Positions 35,961-45,852 of a stretch of 64,000 nucleotides of DNA are shown in pieces. The notes beneath the pieces were generated by a model that did not search any database, was not told where the DNA came from, and saw only the letters and a list, made by a program, of their open reading frames with translations. Source of the stretch: Halichoerus grypus. Taxonomy: Eukaryota > Chordata > Mammalia > Carnivora > Phocidae. The stretch lies in the NCBI RefSeq assembly GCF_964656455.1, contig NC_135725.1, forward strand, positions 45,978,486 through 46,042,485, in the 5' to 3' direction. How positions within the stretch are numbered: the first letter of the stretch is position 1; every line of letters starts with the position of its first letter. The translations under genes were made by a program, and so were the position numbers.

Positions 35961-36774
35961 AAAAAAAGCTTCTTAAAGCTACAGCTGGAGTGATCTGACT
36001 TTTAGAATTGGGGGCCCTTACCCATCCTGATACCCATACTTGCAACTTGAGGGGACTGGGGAATTTCAAATGACTGCTATTTCCTAAGTTGGAAATTTGT
36101 TGTTTGCCGCTTGACTTTAATACATAAGCCATTCATGGTACGATTTTTTTTTCCAGACCCAGACTTTTTATCACAAACACTCATCACTACCATTCCCAAC
36201 ATCTCTCACAGGGCATTAAGTGCCCTTTGCACTCTTACCTATGAGCCTGGGAACAAATACTACAAATGGGATTGGTTAGTCCCTGAGTCAAGGGCAGTGA
36301 CTGAATCCAAGACAGAAAACACATATGCTGACAAACCAACATCAGGTATAGCCGTGACATGGAGACATGACAAGCTAAGATGAAATATTGATCGTGCACA
36401 TAAGAAAAGAGTAAATGCATTTATAAGGCAGTGACAGGAGGGCTCAGGAGATTTTCACAGCTGAGTGACGTTCAGTTTCATAGATAGGGAAACTGCTCCT
36501 CTCTTAATCCTCTGCAAGAACAGAGGGAAAGCAGGTTCAAGTCCGAACACCAAGGATTTAGCTATTAGTTAGGGATTAGTTGGGCAACTGCCCCTTCATA
36601 TGCCTGCATGGGAGGCATGGTGGCAAGGTCCTGAAATGACAGGAGGAAAACACGCTGGGGAGCTGGGAGTGCGGGTACAGACACTGGACTTAGGGACAGC
36701 AGGCTAGTGGCGCAGGGAAGGGACTCAGAGGAAAAGAGGCCAGAAGTAGGGCATCTTTGGGTAGGCAGGTGGGG

Positions 36775-36960
36775 CGGTATTCTGCTGAGCACTTTTCCTG
36801 TGCAGTCTCATCAAAATTCACAGCCTCTCTATGAAGAAAATTCTATTATTTTTCCGAATTTATAGATAAGTAAAGTAAGTCCAGAGAGGTTAAGTAACTT
36901 GCCCAAGATTGTCCAGCTCGGATGGTCACACTCTATCCCAGACTTAAATAATAATTCCAT
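36775..36960 (-). repeat. MIR relic, minus
   Basis: CTATGAAGAAAATTCTATTA, GAGGTTAAGTAACTTGCCCA and AGATTGTCCAGCTCGGATGG follow antisense MIR. Confidence 0.68.
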
Positions 36961-37482
36961 CGTGTTAAACCTTCACTGTCATACTTCATCTCAGAAAACA
37001 AAGTCCCAAGTTTCTGGAACACACCAATGCTCGGGTCTACCACAGGCCTAAAATAACAGAAGTGGTTCGACATGTATTTAACTGCTATCAGGTGGCATGG
37101 AAAAATGAAACCAACTCAGCCGACTTGAGGGGTTAGGGCAACAGATGAGCAGTTTTAAGTGGGAGAAAGATGGCTGCTAAAGGTGAAACCTGTGTTTCTA
37201 CCAGCAGCCTGCTTGCTCAGCTCAACGTCCATCAAACAGTAAGAGAGAAAGGGACTTACCACACACCGGAAACTCGGCCCTTTCCGGGAAGCTCCTACGG
37301 ATGGGTAAAGAAGCCCTCATTACCCCCTCCAAAGGAACTAATCCGCTCCAATTGGGTTCCTTAATTGGAAAAGCCCTTGGAAGGAGGCAAGTTCAGGGCT
37401 TCATTACCTGATCACCTCCTCTATTGGCCAGTCCATAATTACAGGCATATACTTGTTTCTTTCCCATTCATCAAGAACCACA
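36961..37482. other. No gene seen
   Basis: Nothing recognised between the MIR relic and the SINE. Confidence 0.5.
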
Positions 37483-37662
37483 GGGGCGCCTGGGTGGCTC
37501 AGTCGGTTAAGCACTGGCCTTGGGCTCAGGTTGTGATCCTGGAATCGAGCCCCGTTGTCGGGCTCCCTGCTCAGTGAGGAGCCTGCTTCTCCCTCTCCCT
37601 CTGCCCACTCATTTGCTCTCTCTCTCTCTCAAATGGATAAATAAAATCTTAAAAAAAGAAAT
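37483..37662 (+). mobile_element. Can-SINE, plus, with internal deletion
   Basis: Head GGGGCGCCTGGGTGGCTCAG. About 10 bp are missing before the B-box (GATCCTGGAATCGAGCC instead of the usual longer spacing). The tail is AAATGGATAAATAAAATC plus A7. No unambiguous target-site duplication. Confidence 0.9.
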
Positions 37663-39044
37663 AGAAAAGCACGGAGTTATCAGAACTGGTGGGGATCTAG
37701 GAGATAAACTGGCCTCTTTATTGTCAAAGAGGAGACGTTTGGGGCAAAAGTGCCTGGACCAGGGTTAGACCACCACAGTGTGGGATGAAAAGGACATCAT
37801 CTCACGAGGCTTGGTTCCAGCCAATGTGGATTCTGAGTGTATCCTTTAAAGCTGTAAGCATGGCTTTACTACCGCCTGGTGCCCAGACCCTTTCCAAACC
37901 CACTAGCGTTTACCAGCACGGGAACCATGTTTGCATCATTTTGCTTACAAATCCAGCCTCTGAAAAAAAGGAAACCAACCTAATTGAAATGCAGCTTTGG
38001 TCTTCTTGCCAAGGTTCTGCTTTCCTCTGATTTCATCTCCCTGTTTCATCCACATTTCTTTTCCACCCAATGACAAGCTCACTGGGCAACAAGGATGAGT
38101 CGAGGCTCAGGGAGCATATCATGCTTTGATCTGCCCCTTCTTTCCCCTGCAATCAGTCTATGTCAGAGCCAGAGAGCAAGACACAACTTGGTAGATGCCG
38201 GCATTTTAGGACTCTGCAGAAATCTGCACTGGTCAGAGGGCTGAAGTGACCCAGCTGAACACGGACAGTGTGTGTGCTTGGAGAGGAAGCCAAGATAACA
38301 TGTGGATTAATGGCTGAAACCGTCCCAACCACGAAAATCAGCATGGATTTACGTGGCTGAAACAGTCCCAACCATGAAAATCAGCATGGATTTACATCCA
38401 CATAAGGGTCCCTGTGGATTCATAGCTCTGAAACTCTAAATAGTCAATTATAAAAAGGAGAAGTTGAGGGTGTGGGGCAAAGCCACCACCAGCCCAAAGG
38501 GCACTTTGGTTGAATGAAGAAAAGACACCCCTTTCTCTGGGCAACCACAGTTCCAGACCAACGCACACAGCTTATCCAGCAGAGTGATGTCTGAATTTCT
38601 GTCCCTATTCATCCCCTTGATCAGAAAGATGCCCTTGTGCAGTAAACTAGCACAGCTTTGCAGGGCAGCCCTGCAAGGAGGAAGAGGAGAAAAGAAAAAT
38701 TTCTTAACATGATACTATTTTTTAAAACTCAGGTGACAACTCATTGGTGGGTCATGACATTACCTTAGAGGGTTGAAACTGGTATTTTTGATAATATGGA
38801 AAATTTAAGCAATAAAAAATGCATCATACTTAGATTTTATTTTTATATGTGTATGTAAGCCTATGTTACAGAGCATGTGCTATGCTATGTAACACGATGG
38901 GTTAGAATGGAATATGGATTTCTTAGTGGAGGTCATGGTAAAAAATATTTGGAAGTCACTAACTGAATGGAGCCTAATATGTAATATGAATCTAATTTGG
39001 AGGTTTGCTTTGTGTTTATCCCCAACTGTCCAGTGAGAAGCACC
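37663..39044. other. No gene seen apart from the 43-bp duplication
   Basis: Unique-looking sequence. The tandem duplication at 38,311 is the only structure noticed. Confidence 0.5.
38311..38396. repeat. 43-bp tandem duplication
   Basis: Two adjacent 43-bp units (38,311-38,353 and 38,354-38,396) each begin TGGCTGAAAC and contain GAAAATCAGCATGGATTTAC. They differ at three positions. No coding context. Confidence 0.9.
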
Positions 39045-39205
39045 AGGAAAAGGAGCAGACATTTAGGAGTCAGACCCAAGTTCAAATGCAGTTTAATACC
39101 ACTCAACTGGGACCTCAGGCAATCACTTATGTTTCCTGACCCTCAGGTTTCTGAGGTACAGGTGGAGATGATCTCTATTTCAGGGTGTTGGTGGAGTAAG
39201 GACCT
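39045..39205 (+). repeat. MIR relic
   Basis: AGGAGTCAGACCCAAGTTCA, GGGACCTCAGGCAATCACTT and CCTGACCCTCAGGTTTCTGA follow MIR, with a decayed 3' half. Confidence 0.65.
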
Positions 39206-39769
39206 CGTATGAAGCACATGACCAGTTTTGAGACCTCTCTCTTCTCTTGACTGTGAGACAAGCATCCCAGGGATGCACATGCAGCTGCCAAGGTGAGTTC
39301 TCCCAGCTAGAAGCCACAAATGCTGAGCAGGTCTAGAATCCCGCTGTAAACTTCAAACGACTTTCTCCCATGCAAGTCGTTCTTGTGACTGGAAGAACTA
39401 CCTCCCACCACATGCCCAAGCCAAGCCAATAAGTCATTTGTGTGAAAATAGCGCAGGTAAGCCAATTTAGAAACAGAGTTTTGTGGTATGGGTGTGGTTA
39501 GAGTCTGGTCTTCTGTTTTAGGTAAATGTATTAAGTTATTACTTTGACACAGTTAGAGTACTCCATGTAGTATACACTAGAGTTTCCAAGGACAGAAATG
39601 ATAAGCTGGAAGCAACGTTTAGGTCATTTAGTCTCCCATTTTCCAGATGAGAAAATAGGGTCTTAGGTGGTACAGGCTTCCCCCTACCCAAGGTTTGCAT
39701 GGCCAGTCCCTGGGAACTTCATCTCCCAACTCCTGAGTCACAAGGCCTCCTTCAAAATAATTCATCCTT

Positions 39770-39967
39770 GGGGCGCCTGGGTGGCTCAGTTGGTTGGGCG
39801 ACTGCCTTCGGCTCGGGTCATGATCCCGGAGTCCTGGGATCGAGTCCCACATCGGGTTCCCGGCTCAGCAGGGAGTCTGCTTCTCCCTCTGACCCTATCC
39901 CCTCTCATGCTGTTTCTCTCTCTCTGTCAAATAAATAAATAAACAAAATCTTTAAAAAAAAAAATTA
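39770..39967 (+). mobile_element. Young Can-SINE, plus, GGTTGGGCGACTG subfamily
   Basis: Shares GTTGGTTGGGCGACTGCC and GGGAGTCTGCTTCTCC with the copy at 14,399. A perfect 17-bp duplication CAAAATAATTCATCCTT lies at 39,753-39,769 and 39,968-39,984. Confidence 0.95.
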
Positions 39968-40541
39968 CAAAATAATTCATCCTTTAAAACAAAAAACACA
40001 AAAACCTCCTGGCTTTATTTGGGTGTGGAAGTCATGGGGAGGGATGAAAGCTAACGTCTGTGATTCTCAACATATACTTGTAAGAGATCTTTGAGTCATC
40101 ACAGAAAACTTTAAAAATGACACAAAGGATATACAGCAAACTGGCAACCTATTAAAAAATTAATTCTCAATAAACGTATTTTTCCAGACTCAACCTCCCA
40201 ATTAATCAAAGAAATGCAAATTAAAACAACGAAATGCTGTTTCACTGTGAAAACATAAAAACATTAAAAATCATACTAGTCTACACTACCAAGTATGTCA
40301 CAATATAACAGAACATTTAAAAAGCTTATAAACTTTGATCCAGAATTTCTGTTTCTCTGAAATCAGAAATGTGTGTATAAGGCTATTTGTTATAGCATTT
40401 TTTTTATAGTAGTGACATATTTGCAACATTTTATAATATGAAAATGACTTTTTATTTTACAATAATACTAAACAATGAATTACATTTAATGATATGAGGA
40501 AATGCTCATAGTCAAGTTAAAAAAAAAAAAAACTAAAATGT

Positions 40542-40713
40542 GGGGAACTTGGGTGGTTCAGTTGGCTAAGCATCTGCCTTCAGCTCAGTTCATGATTCCG
40601 GGGTCCTGGGATGGAACCCCGAGCTGGGCTTCCCCACTCAGTGAGGAGTCTGCTTCTCCATCCGCCTCTCCCCCTGCTTATGCACGTGCCTCTCTCTCTC
40701 TCAAATAAATAAA
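40542..40713 (+). mobile_element. Diverged Can-SINE, plus
   Basis: Head GGGGAACTTGGGTGGTTCAG shows decay of the usual GCGCCTGGG. Flanking repeats AAACTAAAATGT at 40,530-40,541 and 40,714-40,725 are perfect over 12 bp. It is the second of three same-strand SINEs within 1.75 kb. Confidence 0.9.
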
Positions 40714-41292
40714 AAACTAAAATGTTATACACTCAAGTTTAGGGTTATGCATGTCCAGTATCATTCCAGTTTATCTAAATACTTATATATGTGAATATAC
40801 GTGTGTGTATATGTGTATGTGAGAAAAGTCTGGAAGAATACATGCAAATGTGCAGAATTATTTTTGGATGGTGCAATGAAGAGATGATGGGCTCTTTTAA
40901 ATCTTTTTATATTTTGATGTGTTTTTATAATCCTGTACAATGAATATATTACTTTCAGTATCCGGTAAAAATATTATTTAAAAGGTAAATTTAAAGTGGC
41001 CCCAAATAACTGTTAGAATTGCCTCTTAGATTTGACTCAAAATTTGCCATTGGTAGGATTTTTGTTGATGAGAAGCTTTATTGAGATGGTTAGGCTACAC
41101 TCTCAGTACCCTCTATGAGTACTCAATTAAAATTCCGTATCAGTATCTCTTGTTATATGCATTATCTTTTGACAAACCCATAGTCTGAAACATATATTTC
41201 TGGCAATATAATGGACCAAATATTCAGAGAAACCATTCTCAGTATATCATACCCCAAAATGTTGGATATTATATATTTTTTAAAATTATCTA

Positions 41293-41497
41293 GGGGCGCC
41301 TGGGTGGCTCAGATGGTTAAGCGTCCGCCTTCGGCTCAGGTCATGATCCCAGGGTCCTGGGATCGAGCCCCGCATCGGGCTCCTGGCTCAGCGGGAAGCT
41401 TGCTTCTCACTCTCCCTCTGCCTCTCTCCCTGCTCATGCTCTCTCTCTCTGTGTATCTCTGTGTCTCAAATGAATAAATAAAATCTTAAAAAAAAAA
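41293..41497 (+). mobile_element. Young Can-SINE, plus
   Basis: Near-consensus, starting GGGGCGCCTGGGTGGCTCAG with tail AAATGAATAAATAAAATC and an A-run. The duplication TAAAATTATCTA is at 41,281-41,292 and 41,498-41,509. Confidence 0.94.
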
Positions 41498-41509
41498 TAA
41501 AATTATCTA

Positions 41510-42089
41510 ACTATGTTAGTGAGGAGTCAGGGGTTTCTTAGAACCAACAACACCAAGTTAGCAAATCCAGGGGGGTCTGTATTGCTTTGCCCTCAAAGTA
41601 CTTGCCATTCTCCAGTGGCCAAAGACTAGGTTTTTAGAAGCTACAACAAGGGCCTAGTAGGGAGGAGGTAATTCAGAGACCTCCACTCCCAGTAAGCTAA
41701 AAATGAAGGGTTGATATTCTTAGCAGGTGAATAAGGGGGAAAAAAAAAACCTGCCTAGCAATGGGAAACAGTAGGCTGTGCCTATTTTGGTCTTGGTTTT
41801 AAGTGATATTGAAAAGAGAGAGAGAGAGAGGAGTCTCCTTTAAGAATTTCTACCACTGGCTCACTCACATGGTTTGGAGTCTGAATTCACACTACCTGGG
41901 TAGAAAAAAAGTCAAACATTTAGGTTAGAATGATGCCAGTCTGGTTGTGCTATCAGGCACTTGCCTGAAGAACAAATACAGTCCTATTCAGAGGAACACA
42001 CTTAAAACCCAGGCCTCAATGACTTCCCATGGGTAAAGTTCCAAGGAATAGGAATTCAATGTATTTTTTTGTTTGTTTGTTTTGTTTTT
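41510..42089. other. No gene seen
   Basis: A short (GA)n run near 41,815-41,831 and a (GTTT)n stretch near 42,070. Otherwise nothing recognised. Confidence 0.5.
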
Positions 42090-43607
42090 AAGTCACTACA
42101 TATGTAAGAAAGCAACTACATGATCGAGAATCAATAAAACAGCAACACTAGACCTGCAAGGATATTGTCACTAGGAATATTGATTATGAAATAGAAATCA
42201 ATTTAACATTTCTAAAGAAATAAGTCAATAAATGATTAAGGAATAAGAAACAATGACAGTCAACCTGACAGATATGAAAGAGCCACAAAAAAACTTCTAG
42301 AAATGAAAACTATAAAAATATTAGAAACTTAATGGATAAGCTTGAGAGCAGATTAGACAAAATTGAAGAGAAAATTAGAAACTAGGAGGTTCACATAAAG
42401 AAAGGAGCAGAATGAGGAACAGAGACTGAGAAAGAGGAGCAGTTACAAGATGTGGTGAATGGGTTGAGATGGGGCATCTGTTTAATCAGAATTCTAGAAG
42501 ACCATAGGAAGAATGAAGTAGAGTTGAAATTGGTGGAATACATCAATCTGCAAATTCAGGAAGTCTACTGAATCACAAGTAGGGGATAAATAAGTAAGAA
42601 AACAATGCCTGACATGGCATAAGGAAAATGCTAACCACCAGAAACAAAGAGAAAACCCTAAATGTAGTCAAAAAGAAAAGACAGATTTCTCACAAAGGAC
42701 CAACATTTACACTGACACCAGTCTTTTTCAACAGCAAAAATGGAAGTCAGAGATAATGGAATATAATTTTCAAAGTCAAATGAGAAAATAATTTTCTACC
42801 CACACTGTCTTTCAGGATTAAAAGTGAAATACATCTCTAAGCAAATACAAACAGGAGCATTTACTATTAACAGATTCTTGCTAAAGGAACTTATAAAAAA
42901 TGTAAGTCAGTAGAGGAAAAAAACTCATAGAAAAATGTCTGAAATGGGGAAAAGAATGAGGAGGGGAAAAGCTGGTAAAAAATGGTTAAATCTAAAAACA
43001 CTGATGACATGATGACAATGTAATTTGTAGGGTTAAAAAAGTGAAGTTATACCTCAATAAAGCTGTTATAAAACATGAAGGTAGAACTTAAATCATGGAC
43101 TTCAAATCATATATAGCAGGGGAGAGGTGATAAGGTTAAAATGTTCTAAGGTCCTTAGGTTGTTTGTCAGGAGTGTAATTAACCTATACTATGTTAAGTT
43201 AGCTATACATATTAAAATTTATAGGCCAACACTAAAAGAATAGAAATAGAGTGTATAAATCCCACACTAAGGGAAAAAGAAATTTAGGGAAAAAAATTCA
43301 ATGTTCCTCCTTCTCCAAAAAAAAAAAAAAAGAAACAGAAAGATCAGAACGGATAGAAAGTATAAAGTAGCATAATAGAAAGAATCCAAATGTAACAATA
43401 ATGACAATCGATGTAAATACACTAAACTTTCCAGTTAAAAGATAATGATTGTCAAACTGAATTAAGCAAAATGTAGCTATATTCTGCTTACTATATTCTG
43501 CTTGCTATATTCTGCTTACTAGGGACTTATTTAAAACAAAAGAAGGTTGAAAATAAAAGAATGAAAAAATGAAACCATCCACACTGAAGATGTACTTGCC
43601 TCCCCAA
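42090..43607 (+). mobile_element. HAL1/L1 ORF1-like relic
   Basis: A-rich plus-strand sequence resembles L1/HAL1 ORF1 and downstream regions, e.g. AGACAAAATTGAAGAGAAAA near 42,356 and the CAGCAAAAATGGAAGTCAGA stretch near 42,733. The reading frame is destroyed. Its right part contains a 14-bp triplication (43,477-43,518), and a Can-SINE follows at 43,622. The family name is a recollection of similarity; the exact subfamily is unknown. Confidence 0.55.
43477..43518. repeat. 14-bp x 3 tandem repeat
   Basis: CTATATTCTGCTTA, CTATATTCTGCTTG and CTATATTCTGCTTA follow one another without gaps, close to the end of the HAL1-like relic. Confidence 0.9.
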
Positions 43608-43621
43608 CAGCCAAAGAACAG

Positions 43622-43872
43622 GTTTTTTGTTTTTTTTTTTAAGATTTTATTTATTTATTTGACAGAGAGACACAGCGAGAGAGGGAACACAAGCAGGGGT
43701 AGTGGGAGAGGGAGAAGCAGGCTTCCCACGGAGCAGGGAGCCCAATACGGGGCTCGATGAAGGGCTCGATGCGGGGCTCGATGTGGGGCTTGATGCGGGG
43801 CTCGATCCCAGGGCCCGGGGATCATGACCTGAGCCGAAGGCAGACCTTAACAACTGAGCCACCCAGGCGCCC
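43622..43872 (-). mobile_element. Can-SINE, minus, with five tandem B-box units
   Basis: Full-length copy with a perfect 14-bp duplication CAGCCAAAGAACAG at 43,608-43,621 and 43,873-43,886. It is about 50 bp longer than its relatives because a 12-bp unit (plus strand GCGGGGCTCGAT) is present five times at 43,747-43,806. In sense the unit ATCGAGCCCCGC covers part of the pol III B-box. Confidence 0.95.
43747..43806. repeat. 12-bp x 5 tandem repeat inside a Can-SINE
   Basis: Units at 43,747, 43,759, 43,771, 43,783 and 43,795: ACGGGGCTCGAT, GAAGGGCTCGAT, GCGGGGCTCGAT, GTGGGGCTTGAT and GCGGGGCTCGAT. Other Can-SINEs in the window have one copy. CpG deamination-type changes between units show that the array is not brand new. 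Confidence 0.93.
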
Positions 43873-43944
43873 CAGCCAAAGAACAGTTTAACATAGCAAT
43901 CCCATTCCTTGTTAAAGTTAAAATACAAATAATCTGGTTCTACC

Positions 43945-44047
43945 AGAAAGAGAGACAGACAGACAGAGAAAAGGAAAGAAAACGGGAAGAGAGGAATTGG
44001 GGGGGTAGGAAAAATAGACGAAGGAAGAAGGGAGGAAGGAAGGGAAA
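43945..44047. repeat. Purine-rich low-complexity tract
   Basis: About 100 bp of almost only A and G, including (ACAG)n and (GGAA)n-type runs such as GGAAGAAGGGAGGAAGGAAG, directly downstream of the SINE at 43,622-43,872. Confidence 0.8.
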
Positions 44048-45368
44048 TGGTGGTAAATCCTTGCTCTCAAGATTGCCTGGATTCATAAAGTTTAGGTCCT
44101 CTCTTGCTGGAGAAATCAGAGAAGCAAGGATGAAAAGCCACAGCTAATCTGACTTCTGTGTATTAAAATCTGCTGGGCTTTCTGGGTCTGTTGAAATGCC
44201 TTTTCACTCTCTGAATCACATGCAGTAACCAAAGGGTTTGCTTTTAATATAAGTAGAAGGAAACAAAGCAAGGAAAAGAGCACCATTCTATATCCCTAGA
44301 TAAACATACTACATTCACAGACATCTAGTCAGTTAAGAATTTTAACGCCTAAAGTTTCTTTCTTGAGAGGACAGAGAGTTTCCAAGTCTATGAAGTAATC
44401 CTATCCATTTATTTATTAGAAGGATGATCTTACTTTACCTTCCTTGAAGTTTGTACATTCATTTTACTCATTTATTTATTAGGAGGGGAAACAAAAATTG
44501 AATATATAGTATCTTCTGTGCCATAAGCAAGCTTGGACCTACACATTTGTACTGATAAAATTATTGATGGTTTAGCACCTTATAAGAATGACTTCACCTT
44601 GTGAGGAATATTTATAGTATTGTTTTAATTTTGTTTTTCTCATGAACATTAATAACAATTTGAACCACAAAAACTCTATTTACAAACAACTTTTCAGGAA
44701 CATACAAACTGAATAAAGCAAAGCACACCTAAATTACTAACTAGCCTACTCTTCAACGATCCAGTCTTAAGCCTCTTTATTTAGACCATTCCTTCATTAG
44801 AACTGGGCTGACTTGCTGTCAGATTATAATGCCAAATCTAAGAAGAAGTTAAATACCATGGACAGCTGCTTTCTAGGCCAATGATGGCCTAGCACGGAAC
44901 AGATCAAGGGACCTTCAGCAGCCAGGCCAGAAACACAGCAAAATGCTCTGGATGCCCTGAGATTCCACTGCTTCACATCCTGCAGGATTCAGAGTTATTC
45001 CTGACCAGCCATGGAGAGGTTTTTAGAAGAGAGTCCCAATCATTTATAAATAAGAATACCCTGAAAACAAAAATCTCTGCTCAGCATCGATATTTCTTAA
45101 CCCCAGTTAATGGCCTACTTATTTCAAGCAAAAGTCTACACAATAAAATTTCAGGACAATAAATGCATTTGGAGGTTTCCTTAGAGTTTATGATAATAGC
45201 TGGTCTGCATATATTCACTGTATGTGAACGAGGGCTTATAAATATCATACTATGACAAATAGCCTATGCCCCTAAGGGAGACAATGACCTGCTTAACTCA
45301 GTGATTCACTGGCATGAATTCCAGTTTTTAAAAATGTGAAATTCTTGAATTTAAAATAATGTATTTTA
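44048..45368. other. No gene seen
   Basis: AT-rich intronic sequence without recognised repeats. Confidence 0.5.
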
Positions 45369-45564
45369 GGGATGCTTGGGTAGCTCAGTTGGTTGAACGT
45401 TGGACTCTTGAGGTCTCAGGGTTGTGGGATGGAGCCCCACATCAGGCTCTGTGCTCAGCACGGAGTTTGCTTGAGAGTCTCTCTTTCCCTCTCCCTCCGC
45501 CCCTCCCCCCGCTCACATGCACACTCTCTCTCTCAAGTAAATAAATAAATCTTAAAAAAAAAAA
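45369..45564 (+). mobile_element. Older Can-SINE, plus
   Basis: Head GGGATGCTTGGGTAGCTCAG with older-type GGTTGAACGTTGGACTCTTG, and tail (AAAT)n with an A-run. It is the SINE nearest the first coding exon of SLC24A2, about 3.2 kb downstream in gene sense, and is antisense to it. Confidence 0.88.
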
Positions 45565-45609
45565 TTTATTTTGACTTACTTTTCATTTAAGAAGAGACGA
45601 TAAAAGGAA

Positions 45610-45852
45610 AAGAACTAACATTTATTGAATAACCCACATTTGCCAAGGACCATGTTAGCTGCTTAGCGTTCATTTCTTCATTTAATAGTTTTCCTAGCTC
45701 CATGAAGTAGGCATTATTATTTTCATGTTCAAATTAGGAAACCAAGGCTCAGAGAATTTATATAACTTCTGAGATCACCAGGCTGATTACACACTGAGGT
45801 CAAAATCTTTTTTTACCCTGAGTCAAAGCTCAGATCTATTTACCCTATCATG
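45610..45852 (-). repeat. MIR relic, minus
   Basis: ACTAACATTTATTGAATAAC, CTCCATGAAGTAGGCATTAT, ACCAAGGCTCAGAGAATTTA and GATCACCAGGCTGATTACAC follow antisense MIR over almost full length. Confidence 0.72.
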
